A stretch of DNA of 64,000 bases from Prinsepia uniflora (GCA_032719365.1 CM064867.1:42619651-42683650); one strand, 5' to 3'. Shown: positions 33,166-46,148, counted from the stretch's first letter. A program made the numbers and translations. Notes: generated by a model not told the origin, from the letters alone.

Positions 33166-33343
33166 GGATGGGTTTCAGTGAGATCGGGTTTGTGAGGGTT
33201 GGTATGCACGAATAAGCAAGGGATGATATGCATGAATGAAAAAGGGTGGCCAGTGGATGGGTTTGGGTGAGATCGGGTTTGTGAGGGTTGGTATGCACGA
33301 ACAAGCAAGGGATGATATGCATGAATGAAAAAGGGTGGCCAGT
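33166..33343. repeat. 89-bp tandem duplication private to E 5' LTR
   Basis: Copies at 33166-33254 and 33255-33343 share 'gagatcgggtttgtgagggt' and 'atgcatgaatgaaaaagggt'. The other LTR has one copy, so the duplication postdates insertion. Confidence 0.9.
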
Positions 33344-33369
33344 GGATGAGTGATACTTGTCACTCATCC
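33344..33369. promoter_or_regulatory. Conserved LTR palindrome (E 5' LTR)
   Basis: GGATGAGTGATA and TGTCACTCATCC arms with one mismatch. Confidence 0.6.
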
Positions 33370-33715
33370 ATTGGGCCTTGGGAAAATATTTGGGGCCGAC
33401 TTGAGACAAAAGTCAAACCGTCTCGAACTTCATGCAATGGTTCCTCAAACATCAGTGAACCGTAACTTTTCTATCGAACGTCCGATTTCGACGTACCGCT
33501 TTTTTTACGGATTCGTATCGTCCCGATATACGTAACGATCTTCGGTCCTCAGCCATCCGACATCCCTGGTCAAAAGTCAACGTTTTACCCTCGTTCAGGG
33601 ACAAAATCGTCATTTCACCCTGAACGCCCGTTAATCCTCGTTTAATCCCCAATTAGCGAGGCTAATCCGTCATTAATTCTTAATTAATCCCGATAATTCG
33701 GGACTGGTCATTACA

Positions 33716-33896
33716 CTATTGCAAACCGAATTGTTGCAAATTTCTTGGGTGGTTTCAATTCTATTTTTAGAAAATTTAAACCCTATCCGATCATTAAGAT
33801 TTTAATGTTTTAAAATTGAAATTTGATGAAAACTGCATTAATCCAAACTGTACTCACCTAACCTTATGATAACTAAAAACAAAGAATTAGATGATG
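33716..33896. repeat. AT-rich host repeat, unit 2 (second piece)
   Basis: Joins 14866 when E is removed. It ends in the 15-bp target duplication of the LINE (33882-33896). Confidence 0.6.
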
Positions 33897-34971
33897 TTTT
33901 TTTTCTTTGATTGAGATCTAAATTCATTGATAATAGGAGAAATACAATGACTTGGGGGAATCAACTTTTGGGAGCCTCAATGATAATAGGAAAAAGAGTG
34001 CTCCATGCCTACAATTACACCAACAAGAAAATTAGCCAGAAACATCAGACTAAATAAGAACCTCTAACATGGTGCAGCCGGAGCAATCCACTGAAAAACT
34101 TGAGACTAGAGACCCTCATGAGAAAGAACTTGCTCCACTTGAATAGAAGACCGGGGAGAGAAAACAAAACGCCGCTGATCAATCCCCATTCATCTCATAA
34201 TATCTCGAATCTGTAATAAAAGTAAGGCATCCCCATGCCAAGGAACATCCGCCGCCTACATCGCCTCCACTGCACCCTTGGCATCAGACTCAATCAAAAC
34301 ACCCCCCATTTCCATTTGGAATAACAAAAGGAGCCCTTCTCTAATAGCTTCCGGCTCCAACATCCCAACGGGGAGCCCCGACGAGACCGAACCTACAAAA
34401 CCCGCTAGTACTCTCCACACGTCCCTAAGAACCTCATTAATACCTCAACGTATGCCTGAAACTTGGGCAGCACCATCATCTTTTAAGTGAAAGAGAGAAG
34501 GGGGAGGTTTAGACCATTGTAACTGGCATACTATTGGAGCTGGAAAAGAAGGGGGTTTAACCACCCAAAACTCGGTATAGACCTCTAGAGCCGCCGCCAC
34601 CACCTCATCCCCACACTTGCACGAGCCTCCACGAAGAGCTGTGTTGCGGGAGGACCGAACATACGAGCGAAAATAAAGTAGCTTCTCTATATCCATCTGA
34701 GAAAGAGAGAGAGGCTTCATTGTCGACTCAAGAAATTCAATGAATCGACGGTGAACAAACAAGAGACCCTAGGGGAGATCAATGACCTACCAAATCTTCT
34801 GGCTAAACTTGCAACCCCATAACGCATGAATGTCGTCCTCAACTTTCTTATCATAGTGAAAAAAAAATCCATATTACCACCACCTTCCAAGTAAACAGGC
34901 TCAGAGATGTTGGGAGAATTCCCAAACTAGCTCTCCACTCGAAAATTTTGGGCATGTATGGTACATTTAGG
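33897..34971 (-). mobile_element. LINE (L1-type), 3' part with RNase H-like tail
   Basis: On the minus strand this continues the LINE ORF2 end split at 59611. First comes a zinc-finger-like zf-RVT region (KIFEWRASLGILPTSLSLF, about 34880-34960). Then a plant LINE RNase H-like domain follows, with QWSKPPPSLFHLKDDGA (near 34500) and, farther on, an ESDAKGAVEA motif near 34260-34290. Many stops and frameshifts make it a dead copy. The 3' end 'ttcattgataatagg' with an A-tail (seen as T8 at 33897-33904) and the 15-bp target duplication AAGAATTAGATGATG at 33882-33896 mark the insertion. The partner duplication is at 60457-60471 with one mismatch. Confidence 0.85.
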
Positions 34972-37175
34972 TGACACGACCCATCTCGATCCCCCTGGGA
35001 CCACCCAGGGACGTGCCCTGCTCCTGTTTGACACACAATCTTAGAATACCAATTTTACCCTTAATAGATTCAAATGCATAAATATTCGTAATAAGTCATA
35101 CATAAAATCCGAAATCAAATAGTGTCAGACAAGGGATAATTTTAAATGCAATTATTGAGTATGACTTCTAAAGACTTCCCACGTGCCAACCTACCCAAAA
35201 GTGCGCAACATTACTCTATGCTTCAGCCTCAGGATCCTTGTCCACCTCAGTAGCATAGCCTGGAGGGGTTAGTAAAACAAATACGGGTTAGTGGGCCAGA
35301 AACATAAAGTTTATAAAAAAGTTTAAGCATATAGTAAACATACGGTTTTTACCCCTCCGTTTTCCAAGTCATGCGTGCATCAGAATCGAAATCCATAATA
35401 AAATATCATATAACCATAAACTGGATAATATAATCATAATCATAAAATCAGCAGCTACACAATACATCCCAACCCGGACATCCCAGATGTCTGACGTCCC
35501 AGACGCCTAATAAGGTCACCCCAAGGCTACGCATGCCACCCAAGGTCTCAATCCAGAGTCCAAATCTCGAATCTAGTCCGGGTATGACATCCCAGATGCC
35601 TGACGTCCTAGACGTCTAATCATAGCAATCATGCTCCTTAGTCACTCTACGGTCTAGTCCCTCCGTAGAATGACCCCTCGCAGGCAATGCGCCGTGACCA
35701 CTCTGGGGTACCAACATCCAGAGGAGACAATATCACTAGGGTAGGTCTATATAGTGCAGAACTAAAGACAATCATCGAAATCCATATTTATAACTCAAAA
35801 TAGTGCATAACTAACCAGATGGGTCTCATGTCTAAAACCTCATAATACGTGCAAGAATAATGACTCAAGGCATTCAAATACTTTGATTCAATCATATAGA
35901 TATATTAATTAAAACAGTTATGCATGCAAGGGTTAAACGAAATCAAAGGCCCACTCACAGTCTGGTCTCGCCGCTAAACCGAACGTATAAACATGTCCTG
36001 GTGCTAACGTACAATCCCTGTCATGTCCAAAGTACACATAATGGTCACTATAAGTCCCTACATTTCAAACATGAAACTCTTGAATGAAACTGACCTAGGA
36101 AAGCCGTCTGAACAAGCTTCCTGAGGCATTAAACCCTATTTTGACCAACCTAACGATTTTCGATCAACACGAAACCACCGCCATTGGATCCGTATCGTCA
36201 AAACCTAAAAGAAGGTGGTGGTCCCACCTCGAGTACTATTCATATGTGTCTGGTCAACCCTCTAGTGAACGCTGCTATAATCATGGTGATGTCATCACTG
36301 ACAGGTGTCAGACGACACGTTTCACCTCTTGGTTGGTTGCTAGTATGACATGTCTGTCATGATGACGTCATCATGACGTCAGTATGATGATGTAATCATC
36401 CCGGACATGCAACCGGGTTAGTCCAAAATCCTAAACCTGGGTCACCGTGACCTGCGACCTGACCCGATCAGAACTCCCATCTCTAGCCACCAATTTGACA
36501 GAATTTGTCCCTATGTGTTTGTCTGCGCTCACTCTACAAGTCTATGAACACAAAAACCACTAAAGCGTTCGAGATCTATACCTTTAATTTAAAAAGCCGA
36601 GCCCAGTTTCCGGTCGTCCTCCCTATCGCCTCAAGCTACGCCTCGCTTCAAAACTAGCCTCCTCGAGCTCATCATTGTCCCTAGAACACGACTCAACAAA
36701 AAGAAACAGTCCATACACATCAAATCTGAGGGTATCAAAAATGAGGAAACAGGGGAGGTTCTCGGGTTTTCCGACCTACCTCCGCCGTATACCCGTCGTG
36801 GGTCCTCTAGTAAACTCCTCAGGCATCCAAGCCTCCTAATGGTTCTACCCTGGTGTTGGTTTGAAGTGTGTTCGTATGGGTTGAATGATTAGAGTTTTGG
36901 GGTGGGGTTGTGTTGTTTGCGGGTCTAGGTGGTGCACGGTTTTTGTAGCACTGTGATGAAGATTGTGATGAGCAGTTGATGAAGATGATGTCGATATGGT
37001 GATGAAGATGAACTTGAGGAATGTTTAGAGTTTGTACGAAATGGGGGAGGGGTTTGTTCTTCACGGGAAAATGAATGGGAGAAGGGAATATATGGGGTCT
37101 GATGATATTGATCACATAAGGGAAATGGAGGCTAAGGATGGATGGCTGAGAGGGAGATGGACGGTTGGGGAGAGA
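34972..37175 (-). repeat. Element A 3' LTR, distal piece
   Basis: Aligns with 57006-59222 of the 5' LTR up to the AGAGA target of B (37171-37175). It includes a 'gacatcccagatgtc' hairpin motif repeated near 35480-35620. No coding sequence is seen. Confidence 0.88.
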
Positions 37176-37232
37176 TGTAACGACTCGTCCCGAATTATCA
37201 AGATTAATTAAGAAGTAATGATGGATTAGCGA
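37176..37232 (+). repeat. Element B 5' LTR, first 57 bp
   Basis: Matches the first 57 bp of B's 3' LTR (49379 onward) up to 'ggattagcga'. There a second TGTAACGACC start appears, the 5' end of G. Confidence 0.8.
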
Positions 37233-37747
37233 TGTAACGACCTATCCCGAATTAGCGGGATTAATGAAGAATTAATGACGTATTATCGAGACTAATCGGA
37301 GATTAGACGAGGATTAAAGGACGTTCAGGGTGAAATGACGATTTTGCCCCTAGAATAGGCAAAACATTGGCTTTTCGTTCAGGCGATCAAATAGAATTTG
37401 GCCAATGACTGTGACATAGTTCGAGACGTCACGAGTTCATAGACAGGTGGTACGTTCGATTCCGACATTCGAGGAAGAAGTTATGACGATCGGAAGTTCG
37501 AGGTCATTTTGGTCATTTGGTTGAATAGAGGCCAACAGTTGACTTTTGACCCAGGGGTCAGATGGCCCAAGACTAATGACCGTTACGTAGATCAGGACGA
37601 TACGAATCCCTGGATAGGCGGCATGTCGAATTCGGACGTTCGACGGAGAAGTTACGGTTCACGGAAGTTCGAATGCACTATTGCACGTCTTTCGAGACAG
37701 AAGCCTATTTGGAATTTAGTGGGGCCCAGATCTTTCTCAGGCCCAAT

Positions 37748-37773
37748 GGATGAATGAAAAGTGTCATTCATCC
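37748..37773. promoter_or_regulatory. Conserved LTR palindrome (G)
   Basis: GGATGAATGAAA and TGTCATTCATCC-type arms, with mismatches near the centre. Confidence 0.5.
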
Positions 37774-40264
37774 ATTCCCCATCATTTCCCTTCATGCATA
37801 TCCCATTCCCCTTCATCGATCATTTTCCCATCCACCAAACCCGATCACCTTCACCCCAAATCCAAACCCTTCAACCCTTTGATCATTTGTGAGACCCAAG
37901 AGGATGAAGTGAGGACCAGATGGATGTGGTGGCCAGCCAAGGGAGCGCCGTCATAGACAGCGGAGGACAACTCGACCCAAAGGTATCAGTTTTGTCCAAA
38001 TTCCATTTTCTTTGGGTTCAATCGTTATGGATGTTTTTAATGGATTTTATTGAGCTTATAGGGTTACTAGGAAGGTATTAGAATGATTTTGAGGAAGGTT
38101 GGAGGCTGAGGAAATCCTGGGAGGAACTTGGATGTTTGAACTGTGGGATCAAAATCGAGTTTAGGGAGTTTTTGTAGGTTTTTGGGTGTCTTAATTATAT
38201 AGTTAGGATTCTCGGACTAAATTAGAGAGAATGGAATGGATTAGGAGAAGAACAGACGAAAACGGGACCGTGTAGGAGCCTGGACCGGTCACGTCGGTCC
38301 AGTTGCAGAACCGAACCGAACCAGTCGGTTGGGACCAGCCTGACCGAGGAGGAAGATGACTCTATGCAGGACGCGTGAGGCCCACGCGCAGAGCCATCTT
38401 CGGGCGCGTGCAGGCACGTGGTGAGGAATTTGAGGGTGGTTCCAACATGTGAAATAATCTATTCGATGTAACAAAAATTTTGGGACTGGTTTCGAATCGA
38501 TCGGACATCGTCTCGATATAGTTCGGGTTGTCCGAAGCTTTCGGAGTGCGTTTAAAAATAGTTAAAAATCCCAGAAAATTAGGGGGCCCGAAGGCAACGA
38601 TTGACCCCGAAGGCAACGATTTGGACATGTTTGGACGTCAAAAGTGATTTGGACAGGTTTGGGAACCCCGAAGGCAACAATTGACCCGGAAAGGGGTACG
38701 ACACGCATATCGAGGCGGTAACACAGACGGTCTGTGAGTGGACTTACTTTCTGGAATCGATGCATGCATAAATGTTTTATATATGTTTTAATGTATGTTT
38801 TTTGATGCCTTGAGTGCATTTTGGTGTGTGTTTACGTATGGGCACTTATTTCGAGGTTTTTGGTTTTATACGTGCTTATACACGCTTATGTTTTCGGTTT
38901 TCATGAAATGATTTTGAAAAGGTAAATCCGGACATGAGACCCATTTGGATTTGGTTTTGACTCGAGCATGAGACCCTGTTGATGACCTACGTGACGCTCA
39001 CCTCCAGATTGGTATACGTTCCTTCTGGAGAGGTCACGATGCACGTCCCGTTGTTGAGCAGCCACTAGAGGCTCGACTTCGGAGTGCTGACAGTTTAGAG
39101 GATCAATCGATGACGTGTACAACATGGTCTCGAGATGGTCGCGGTAGTGATGTGTTCACGGCGACATACCAGGATTGAGAGCGGTCCTAGATTGATGGTT
39201 GCACTCCTCGCTATGATCGGGATCGTGAATGACCTTGAGATATCGAGCTTGATGCCCAGTTGATTTACGAGTTCGGGCTCGATGCCCAGTTATTGTGAAA
39301 TCGGGCTAGACGCCCTATTGAATCGTATGTTCGGGCTGCAGGCCCAGTTGCTTTATGTTGTCGAGCGTGAGTCCTGTTTTTATGGTTTTCTTATATTGGT
39401 ATGTATATACCCTCCTTATGAGATTATTGATTGGTCTCCTCCAGACGTCGACCTGCAGAGTCATGATCCACATACTAGAGTGGGTATCCCCATAGGGATC
39501 CCATTCCAGGAGTGGACGTTATGATGTGGTCCCGGACCAGATTCCAGAGAGATGATCGGACTAGGTCCGAAGATAGAGCCTCCTAGATGGAGAATTCCTG
39601 GGAGAAGACTAGGAGTGAGACCCCGAATAGTATGCATACTTATATATATAGAGACATTGAGACTATATCAGGGATGTGTTCCATAGGGGCTGTGTGCCCC
39701 GAGTTGGCATCTTCTCCGGAAGTGCCTAGGATCGGTTATATATGTATATACGTATATGTGTATGAGTTTTCACTGAGACGGCATTGGGCTGAGACCCACG
39801 CGTATTGGTTTTGGACTGAGGCCCATATGAGATGGCTTTGGGACGAGTTCCCATGTGTTTTTGGTTTGGGCGGAGGTCCCATGTATTGATTTATGGATTT
39901 CGGGCCAAGGCCCCAATGGTTTTGTGGTTCATGAAGGTTTATGGGGACTGGGCATGAACCCTAAAAATGGTTTTCGAATGCATGCATCTGTTTTTAATGA
40001 ACGACATAAAGGTCTTTTATGAAATGTTTTATAAAATATTTTTTTGCCCACTCACAGCTTTTGTGTTTTGAATGCCCTTCAGGTTGATTGCGGATGCGAC
40101 TGTAGCAGAGGCGAGACATCGCATTCCTCCTTCGGATCCTGGCATACTCTGATAGCCCCGGTTGGGCAAATGACGGAAATATCCCTGGTCTGACACTTCA
40201 TGTTAGACTGGAGCAGGCACGTCCCACGTTAATCCCGAGGGATTTGGGACTGGTCCTGTCAAGT

Positions 40265-40276
40265 TGGTATCAGAGC
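40265..40276 (+). other. Element G primer binding site
   Basis: TGGTATCAGAGC 3 nt from the LTR end. A second identical copy lies at 40318-40329. Confidence 0.85.
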
Positions 40277-40914
40277 GGGGTTGGCTCATCTGATACTCAT
40301 AGTACTCTAATACCAGTTGGTATCAGAGCATGTTTTGCTCTCAGAGTGCGCGCAGATCGGCGATGTGATGTCTCTCCAGTCGTAACAGCCCGTCATCAAC
40401 CTGATAGTTAGAGTAAGAGTAGGAAGCACCTTGTGCTGAACGAAACTTGATGCAATGGTTCAGGGTCTGATTGGCATGGAATGCCACGTGTTTGGAGGTT
40501 TGTTCCTGAGTAGGATCGTTATCTGTGTGAATTCGACGTCTTAGAGCCGCATAGTTACTGGGATAGGATCCAGTGGATCAGTAGACGCAGTGGGACGACC
40601 TGAGAGTCGGGACTGCCTTAGGCATCATGATGGACTTGGAACGGAGCATAGTGAAATCCGTGGAGGTCGGACATTGGGATCATCCATGATAGAACAGCAA
40701 GGATCCAGATTGTGCTGCATGGAGCAGTTAGACGCACGAGGACTTTTGTTGAGGCTGATTGGAATAGGATCGTCGATCCTATTTGGCTTGAGACGCCATG
40801 TTTAGAGGTGTCGAATCCCGGAAGGATGTCGACTAACAAAAGATTCCCGGACTAATTGTGGTGTGACGCGATAGGATACGATTGCGACGTCTAGCCATTG
40901 TGTAGTGTTAAGAA

Positions 40915-42676
40915 CCCACAAAGCCTTAAACCTCCTGTATGCCTTCCCTTGTGCACTGCGGTCGGAAGGTAACCTCGAACTCTGTTTTGTGTTTTTGAAT
41001 CCAAAATTATAATTAGGACGTTGGGGATGGTTATTGGTGATTGGGGGATGTTTAGTAGGTTTTTAGGATGGTTTAGAGGGGATTTTGGAGGGCTAAGAGG
41101 GCCTAAACAGCCCAGGGGGAAAATGGGAAAATTTGACAGTGATGGGGTGTTTTGAACGGATAGGTTTTAGATGGTTTTTCATGGTTTTAAATAAATAGAA
41201 TGATATGAAATGAAGAAACATAGAGAATGGAATTGAAAGGGGAGGATACAGACGTAAAATGAGGGAGGACTGGACTGGACCGGATTTACAGGAGGACCAG
41301 TCGGACTCGGTCTGCTGAAGGACGGGGATGGGTATTGTGCAAGGCGCGTGGGCCACAAGCGCAGCCCCTTTGGGCGGCGAGTGAGGGCACGTGAAGCATT
41401 TCCTAGGGATGTTTCCAACATATGAAATCATCTAGTCGATGTAACGAACATTTTGGGACTGGTTTCGAGAAGATCGAACATCGTTTCGATATAGTTCGGG
41501 AGGTCCAAAGGTTTAGGACCCAGTTTAAAAATATTTAAAAATCCGAGAAAATTAGGGGGCTTTAATGAGGGGTTATTTAAGTAGTTAGTAACCCTATATT
41601 ACGATTTGGATAGGTTCGGGAACGCCGGAGTCGACGATTGGCTTGGGATGGCATATCAGCACGCATATTGAGGCGTAGCTTCGGACGGTGTATGAGTGGA
41701 CTAGTTTTATAAATTCGATGCATACATAAATGTTTTATATGATTTAATGAACACGTTTTATGATGCCATGAGTGCATTTGTTTGTGGTAGCTAGTATTGA
41801 TGTAGATGCACGATTTTCGAGGTTGTCGGCTTTATGGCGTGCCTATACGTACTGTGTCTAATTTGATTTACAAACCATCAGACTTAGAGTCCATTTGAAT
41901 TGGTGAGAAATCAGGGTGGAGGCCCATTTGAGTTATACGATCAGGCTGAGGGCCCCGTTGGTTTACGAATTCGAGCTTGAGGCTCAGTTGATTCTAGTAT
42001 CGGGTTAGAGGCCCAGTTGAATGTGAAATCAGGCTTGAGTCCCAGTTTGGTTTATGAAATGAGAATTCAGGTTTGATACCCCATTGAACTGTGGATTTAG
42101 GCTGAGGCCTATGAGATTTGATTTTGAATCGGATTTGAGGAATCCTGTTGAGATTCGGGCATATACCATCCTAGTTTAACGTATTGGTCTCCTCTAAACG
42201 TCGTAGATCCTGGAGTGTCCTGATCCACTGCATGGAATGAGTGACTCCAAAAGGGAGCACATTCCAGGAGCGTGAGATATGGTATACTCACGGACTGGTC
42301 CGGGGACAGTCCTCCAGACGTCGTAGATCCTGGATTTTGGACAATCCACCCAGACATCGTAGATCCTGGGGGTAGACTAGGAGTGAGACCCCGAATAGTG
42401 TGGACAATTATAGACAAATAGTAACGGATTATTGTTTGGGCATATGAGATGCCGAGGATGGGTCATATAAATATATAGATGTTTGTACGCGGTTTTACGG
42501 AAACTGGTCTTAGGCTGAGACCCATTGAAAAGAGAATTTGGGCTGAGTCCCTATGGAAAGGTTTCTGGCTAAGTTCCCATGTACTTGATTTACGATTTTG
42601 GGGCAAGGCCCTAATGGTTTTGTAAATGTTTTGATAAACGGTTTTTGACTGCATGCATTCTTTTTAGTGAAGGGTA
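40915..42676 (+). repeat. Middle of element B's 5' LTR
   Basis: Matches about 49808-51870 of the 3' LTR, including 'ggaaggtaacctcgaactc' and the GGGC..GCCC motifs at 41880-42070. About 90 bp are missing near 40948. At 42676 it jumps into internal sequence ('gggtaagagtagg'), so the last ~260 bp of LTR plus the primer site are deleted. Confidence 0.8.
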
Positions 42677-43100
42677 AGAGTAGGTGGATTCAGTGGAATC
42701 GAATCCTAGTTAGTTTATGGTTGGCACGAGGTGTGATGGTTTAGAGTTCGATTTGGCAAAGGATGTCGCATTTTTCGAGAGATATGATCCCGAGTAGAAT
42801 CAACGCGCGTGTGCATCCAACGGCTTAGAGCCGTAGTGTTACTGGAGATAGGATCCAGTGGACCAATAGATACCGTATGACGACCTGAGAGTCGAGATCG
42901 TCGAGCGGTCATGTCTGAAAGAGATCAGACCAAAGAGGAATCAGTAGAGGTCGGACGTCAGCATCGTCCGCGACAAAAGTATGAGGATTGGAAATTGTGA
43001 TGCTGGGAGCAGTCAGGTGCACGATGACCCTAGTTGAGGCAGGTTGGAATAGGAACGTTAACCCTATGTGGCATGAGATGCCATGTTTCAGTGTGTCGAA
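42677..43100 (+). mobile_element. Element B non-coding internal region, 5' piece
   Basis: Homologous to G's internal region at 40420-40815 in the same order ('ggataggatccagtgga', 'gacgacctgagagtcg', 'gatgccatgtttc'). It ends at the TCGAA target of solo LTR C. No genes are seen. Confidence 0.75.
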
Positions 43101-46100
43101 TGTAACGACTCGTCCCGAATTAGCGGGATTAATTAAGGATTAATGACAGATTAGCAGGGATTAGACGAGGATTAGCGGACGTTCAAGGCGAAATGACGAT
43201 TTTTCCCCTAGAATGGGTAAAACGTTGACTTTTTGTTCGGATGGTCAAATGGACTTTGACTGATGACTGTGACGTGGTTCGGGACGTCACGAGTTCATAG
43301 ACAGGTGGCACGTTCGATTCTGACATTCGTGGAAGAAGTTGTGACGATCGGAAGATCGGGGGCATTTTGGTAATTTGGGAGAATAGGGGCCAACAGTTGA
43401 CTTTTGACCCAGGAGGTCGGATGGCCGAGGGCCAAGGACCGTGACGTAGATCACGACGATGCAAATCTGTAGACAGGCGGCACGTCGAATTCGAACGTTC
43501 GACGACAAAGTTACAGTTCACGAAAGTTCGAGTACACTATTGCACATTTTTCGAGACGGAAGCTTATTGGGACTTTAGTGGGCCCCACCCTTTTTCTCAG
43601 ACCCAATGGATGAATGACAGATGTCATTCATCCATTCTCCATTATTTTCATTCATGCATCCACCCTCCCCGTGCATCGATCATTTCTTCCAAACCCAACC
43701 AAACCCGATCACCATTTTTCCTCCAAAACCCAAACCCTTATACCATGTTTGAGAGGCCCAGAGAGTGAAGTGAGGATGCTGGACGTGGTGGCTGGCCCAG
43801 GCAGCACCGCCGTACACGGCAGAGGAGGAAACCGTGCGAGGTAAGCGGTTTAAACCATTTTCAATCCATTTTTCATTTCGGTTGTTATGGGTCGATTTGG
43901 ATTATTGGTTTGAACTATAAGGTTGTTAGGACGTTGTTAGAGAGGTTTTGAGGGTGGTTAGACGTTGAGGAGCCCTGGGGAAGGTTTTGGATTTTTGAAC
44001 CGTGAGAACCAAATTGGACTGGTCGGATTTTGGGTGTTTTAAGGGTTCTAATTAATTGGTTTAGGTTTCTTGGGTCGAGATATGAAGATTAGGATTGATT
44101 ATAGTTGAAAACATCGAAGATTAGACCGTGTAGGGACCTGAACCGGTCACGCCGGTCCAAGTTGCAAAGAAAATCGGGCTGGACCTATCGGCTGGAGATT
44201 GAAGACGGGTATTGTAGCTGACGCGTGGCTTCCACGCGCAGCCACTTTAGGTGGCGCGTGGGGTAAAATTTGGGGAAGGTTCCAACATGTCAAATCATCT
44301 ATTCGATGTAACAAACATTTTAGTACTGGTTTCGAGTCGATCGGAGATCGTCTCGATATAGTTCAGGGTGTCCGAAGTTTTCGGTGCCCGTTTAAAAATA
44401 GTTAAAAATCTCGGAAAATTAGGGGGCTTTAGTGAGGGGTTAATTAAGTAGTTAGTAACCCTCTAAAGTGATTTGGACATGTTTAGGAATCCCGTAGACG
44501 ACGGTTGACCCGGGAAGGTGTACGGCGCGCGTATCGAGGCAACAGCGCGAACGGTCTGTGTGTGGACTTTCTTTCTAAAATCCATGAATGCATAAATGAT
44601 TTATATATGTTTTAATATGTGTTTTGGGATGCCTTGAGTGCATTTTAGTGTGTGTTTACGTATGGGCACGTACTCCGAGGTTTTCTGTTTTTATACGTGC
44701 TTATACGCGCTTACGTTTTTTATTTTCATGAAATAGTTTTGAAAAGGTAAAATCAGGCATGAGACCCATTTGGATTTGGTTTTGACTCGGGCATGAGGCC
44801 CTATTGACGGCCCGTAGGTCGGAGTCATGGTCGTGAAGGGTGTTGTGTGCACGGCGACGGACGACGTGACGCTCGCCTCCGGATTGGGATACGTTCCTTC
44901 CGGAGAGGTCACGATGCACGTCCCGTTGTCGAGCAGCCACTGGAGGCTCGACTTTAGAGTGCTGACGGTTTAGAGGATGGATCGGCGACGTGTGCACCAT
45001 GGTCTCGAGATGAGCGCGGCAGTGATGGGTTCACGGTGACATACCAGGATTGAGAGCGGTCCTGGATTGATGGTTGCATACATCGCTATGATCGGGATCA
45101 TGGCTGACCCTGAGATATCGGGTTCGATGCCCAGTTGATTTACGAGTTCGGGCTCGATGTCCAGTTCATTGTGATATCGGGCTAGAGGCCCTATTGGGTC
45201 TTATGTTCTGGCAGAAGACCCAGTTGAATTGTGTTTCGAGCGTGAGTCCCGTTTTACGGTTGGGTATACTGGTATGTATATACCCTCCTTACGAGATGAT
45301 TGATTGGTCTCCTCCAGTTGTCGACCTAGAGAGTGACGATCCACAGACCAGAGTGGGTATCCCCATAGGGATCCCATTCCAAGAGTGGGCGTTATATTGT
45401 GGTCCCGGACCAGATTTTGGAGAGATGATCGGACTAGATCAAGAGAGAGAGCTCGGACTAGATCTAGAGATTGAGCCTCCCAGATGGAGAATTCCTGGGA
45501 GAAGACTCGGAGTGAGACCCCGAGTAGTGTGCACACTAGTATAGAGATGATATCGTGACTATATAGGGGATGTGTTCCCTAGGGGCTGTGTGCCCCGGGT
45601 TGGCATCTTCTCCGGAAGTGCCTAGGATGGGTTATATATGTATATATGTATATGTGGATGAGTTTTCACTGAGATGGCGTTGGGTTTAGACCCTCGCGTA
45701 TTGGTTTTTGGGCTGAGACCCTCATGAGATGGTTTTGGGACGAGTTCCCACGTGTTTTGGTTTGGGTGGAGGTCCCAGGTATTTGCTTGACGGATTTCGA
45801 GCTAAAGCCCAAACGGTTTCATGGTTGATGACGGTTTATGGCTAAAGCCCAAACGGTTTTGAATGCATGCATATGTTTTTAATGAAGGGCATAAAGGTCT
45901 TTTGTGAAAATGTTTTAATAAAATATTTGTTTTGTCCACTCATAACTTTTGTATTTTGAATGCCCTTCAGGTTGATCGTGGATGCGGCTGTGGCAGAGAT
46001 GAGACATCGCATTCCTCCTTCGAATCATAGCGTACTCTGATAGCCCGGTAGGGCAATGGACGGAAATATCCCTGGTCTGACACTTCGTGTCAGAAGGGAG

Positions 46101-46148
46101 TAGGCAAGTCCCACGCTAATCCCGAGGGATTTGGGATGGGTCCTATCA
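43101..46148 (+). mobile_element. Solo LTR C (D-type, 3048 bp)
   Basis: A complete TGTAACGACT...GGTCCTATCA LTR with no internal region, flanked by a perfect TCGAA duplication (43096-43100 and 46149-46153). It was left by recombination between the two LTRs of a former full element. The host sequence across the site rejoins smoothly (compare G at 40815-40840 for the unoccupied version). It contains the duplicated ~165-bp block (about 43261-43370 and 43430-43530) and the palindrome at 43608-43633. Confidence 0.93.
43608..43633. promoter_or_regulatory. Conserved LTR palindrome (C)
   Basis: Arms GGATGAATGACA and TGTCATTCATCC pair perfectly around a 2-base centre. Confidence 0.65.

Larger units (their letters stand above)
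14867..33715 (-). mobile_element. Element E: large non-coding Ty3/gypsy derivative (LARD-like)
   Basis: Two ~3-kb LTRs (14867-17838 and 30653-33715) face the minus strand, ending TGTAATGACC... at their 5' ends. The Met-tRNA primer site (30638-30649, one mismatch) lies 3 nt from the 5' LTR, and the polypurine tract (17839-17850) abuts the 3' LTR. The flanks share CTAT(T): 14863-14866/7 and 33716-33720. One T may be lost at the left border, leaving the TSD at 4-5 bp. Once nested D is removed, the internal region is about 3.5 kb and has no gag, pol or other recognisable frame. That pattern matches large retrotransposon derivatives. Confidence 0.88.
30653..33715 (-). repeat. Element E 5' LTR
   Basis: 3063 bp. 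It differs from the 3' LTR mainly by point changes and a private 89-bp tandem duplication (33166-33343). The mini-hairpin array spans about 31735-32110 and the palindrome is at 33344-33369. Confidence 0.9.
37233..40914 (+). mobile_element. Element G: truncated D-type element inside B's 5' LTR
   Basis: A complete D-type LTR (37233-40261, 3029 bp, duplicated block present, palindrome at 37748-37773) is followed by a Met-tRNA primer site (40265-40276) and about 640 bp of non-coding internal DNA. At about 40914 the sequence jumps to the middle of an E-type LTR at 'gaacccacaaagcc'. The rest of G and about 370-430 bp of B's 5' LTR are therefore deleted. Similarity of 37233-40261 to C and D, rather than to B's own 3' LTR, supports G as a separate insertion. 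Confidence 0.8.
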
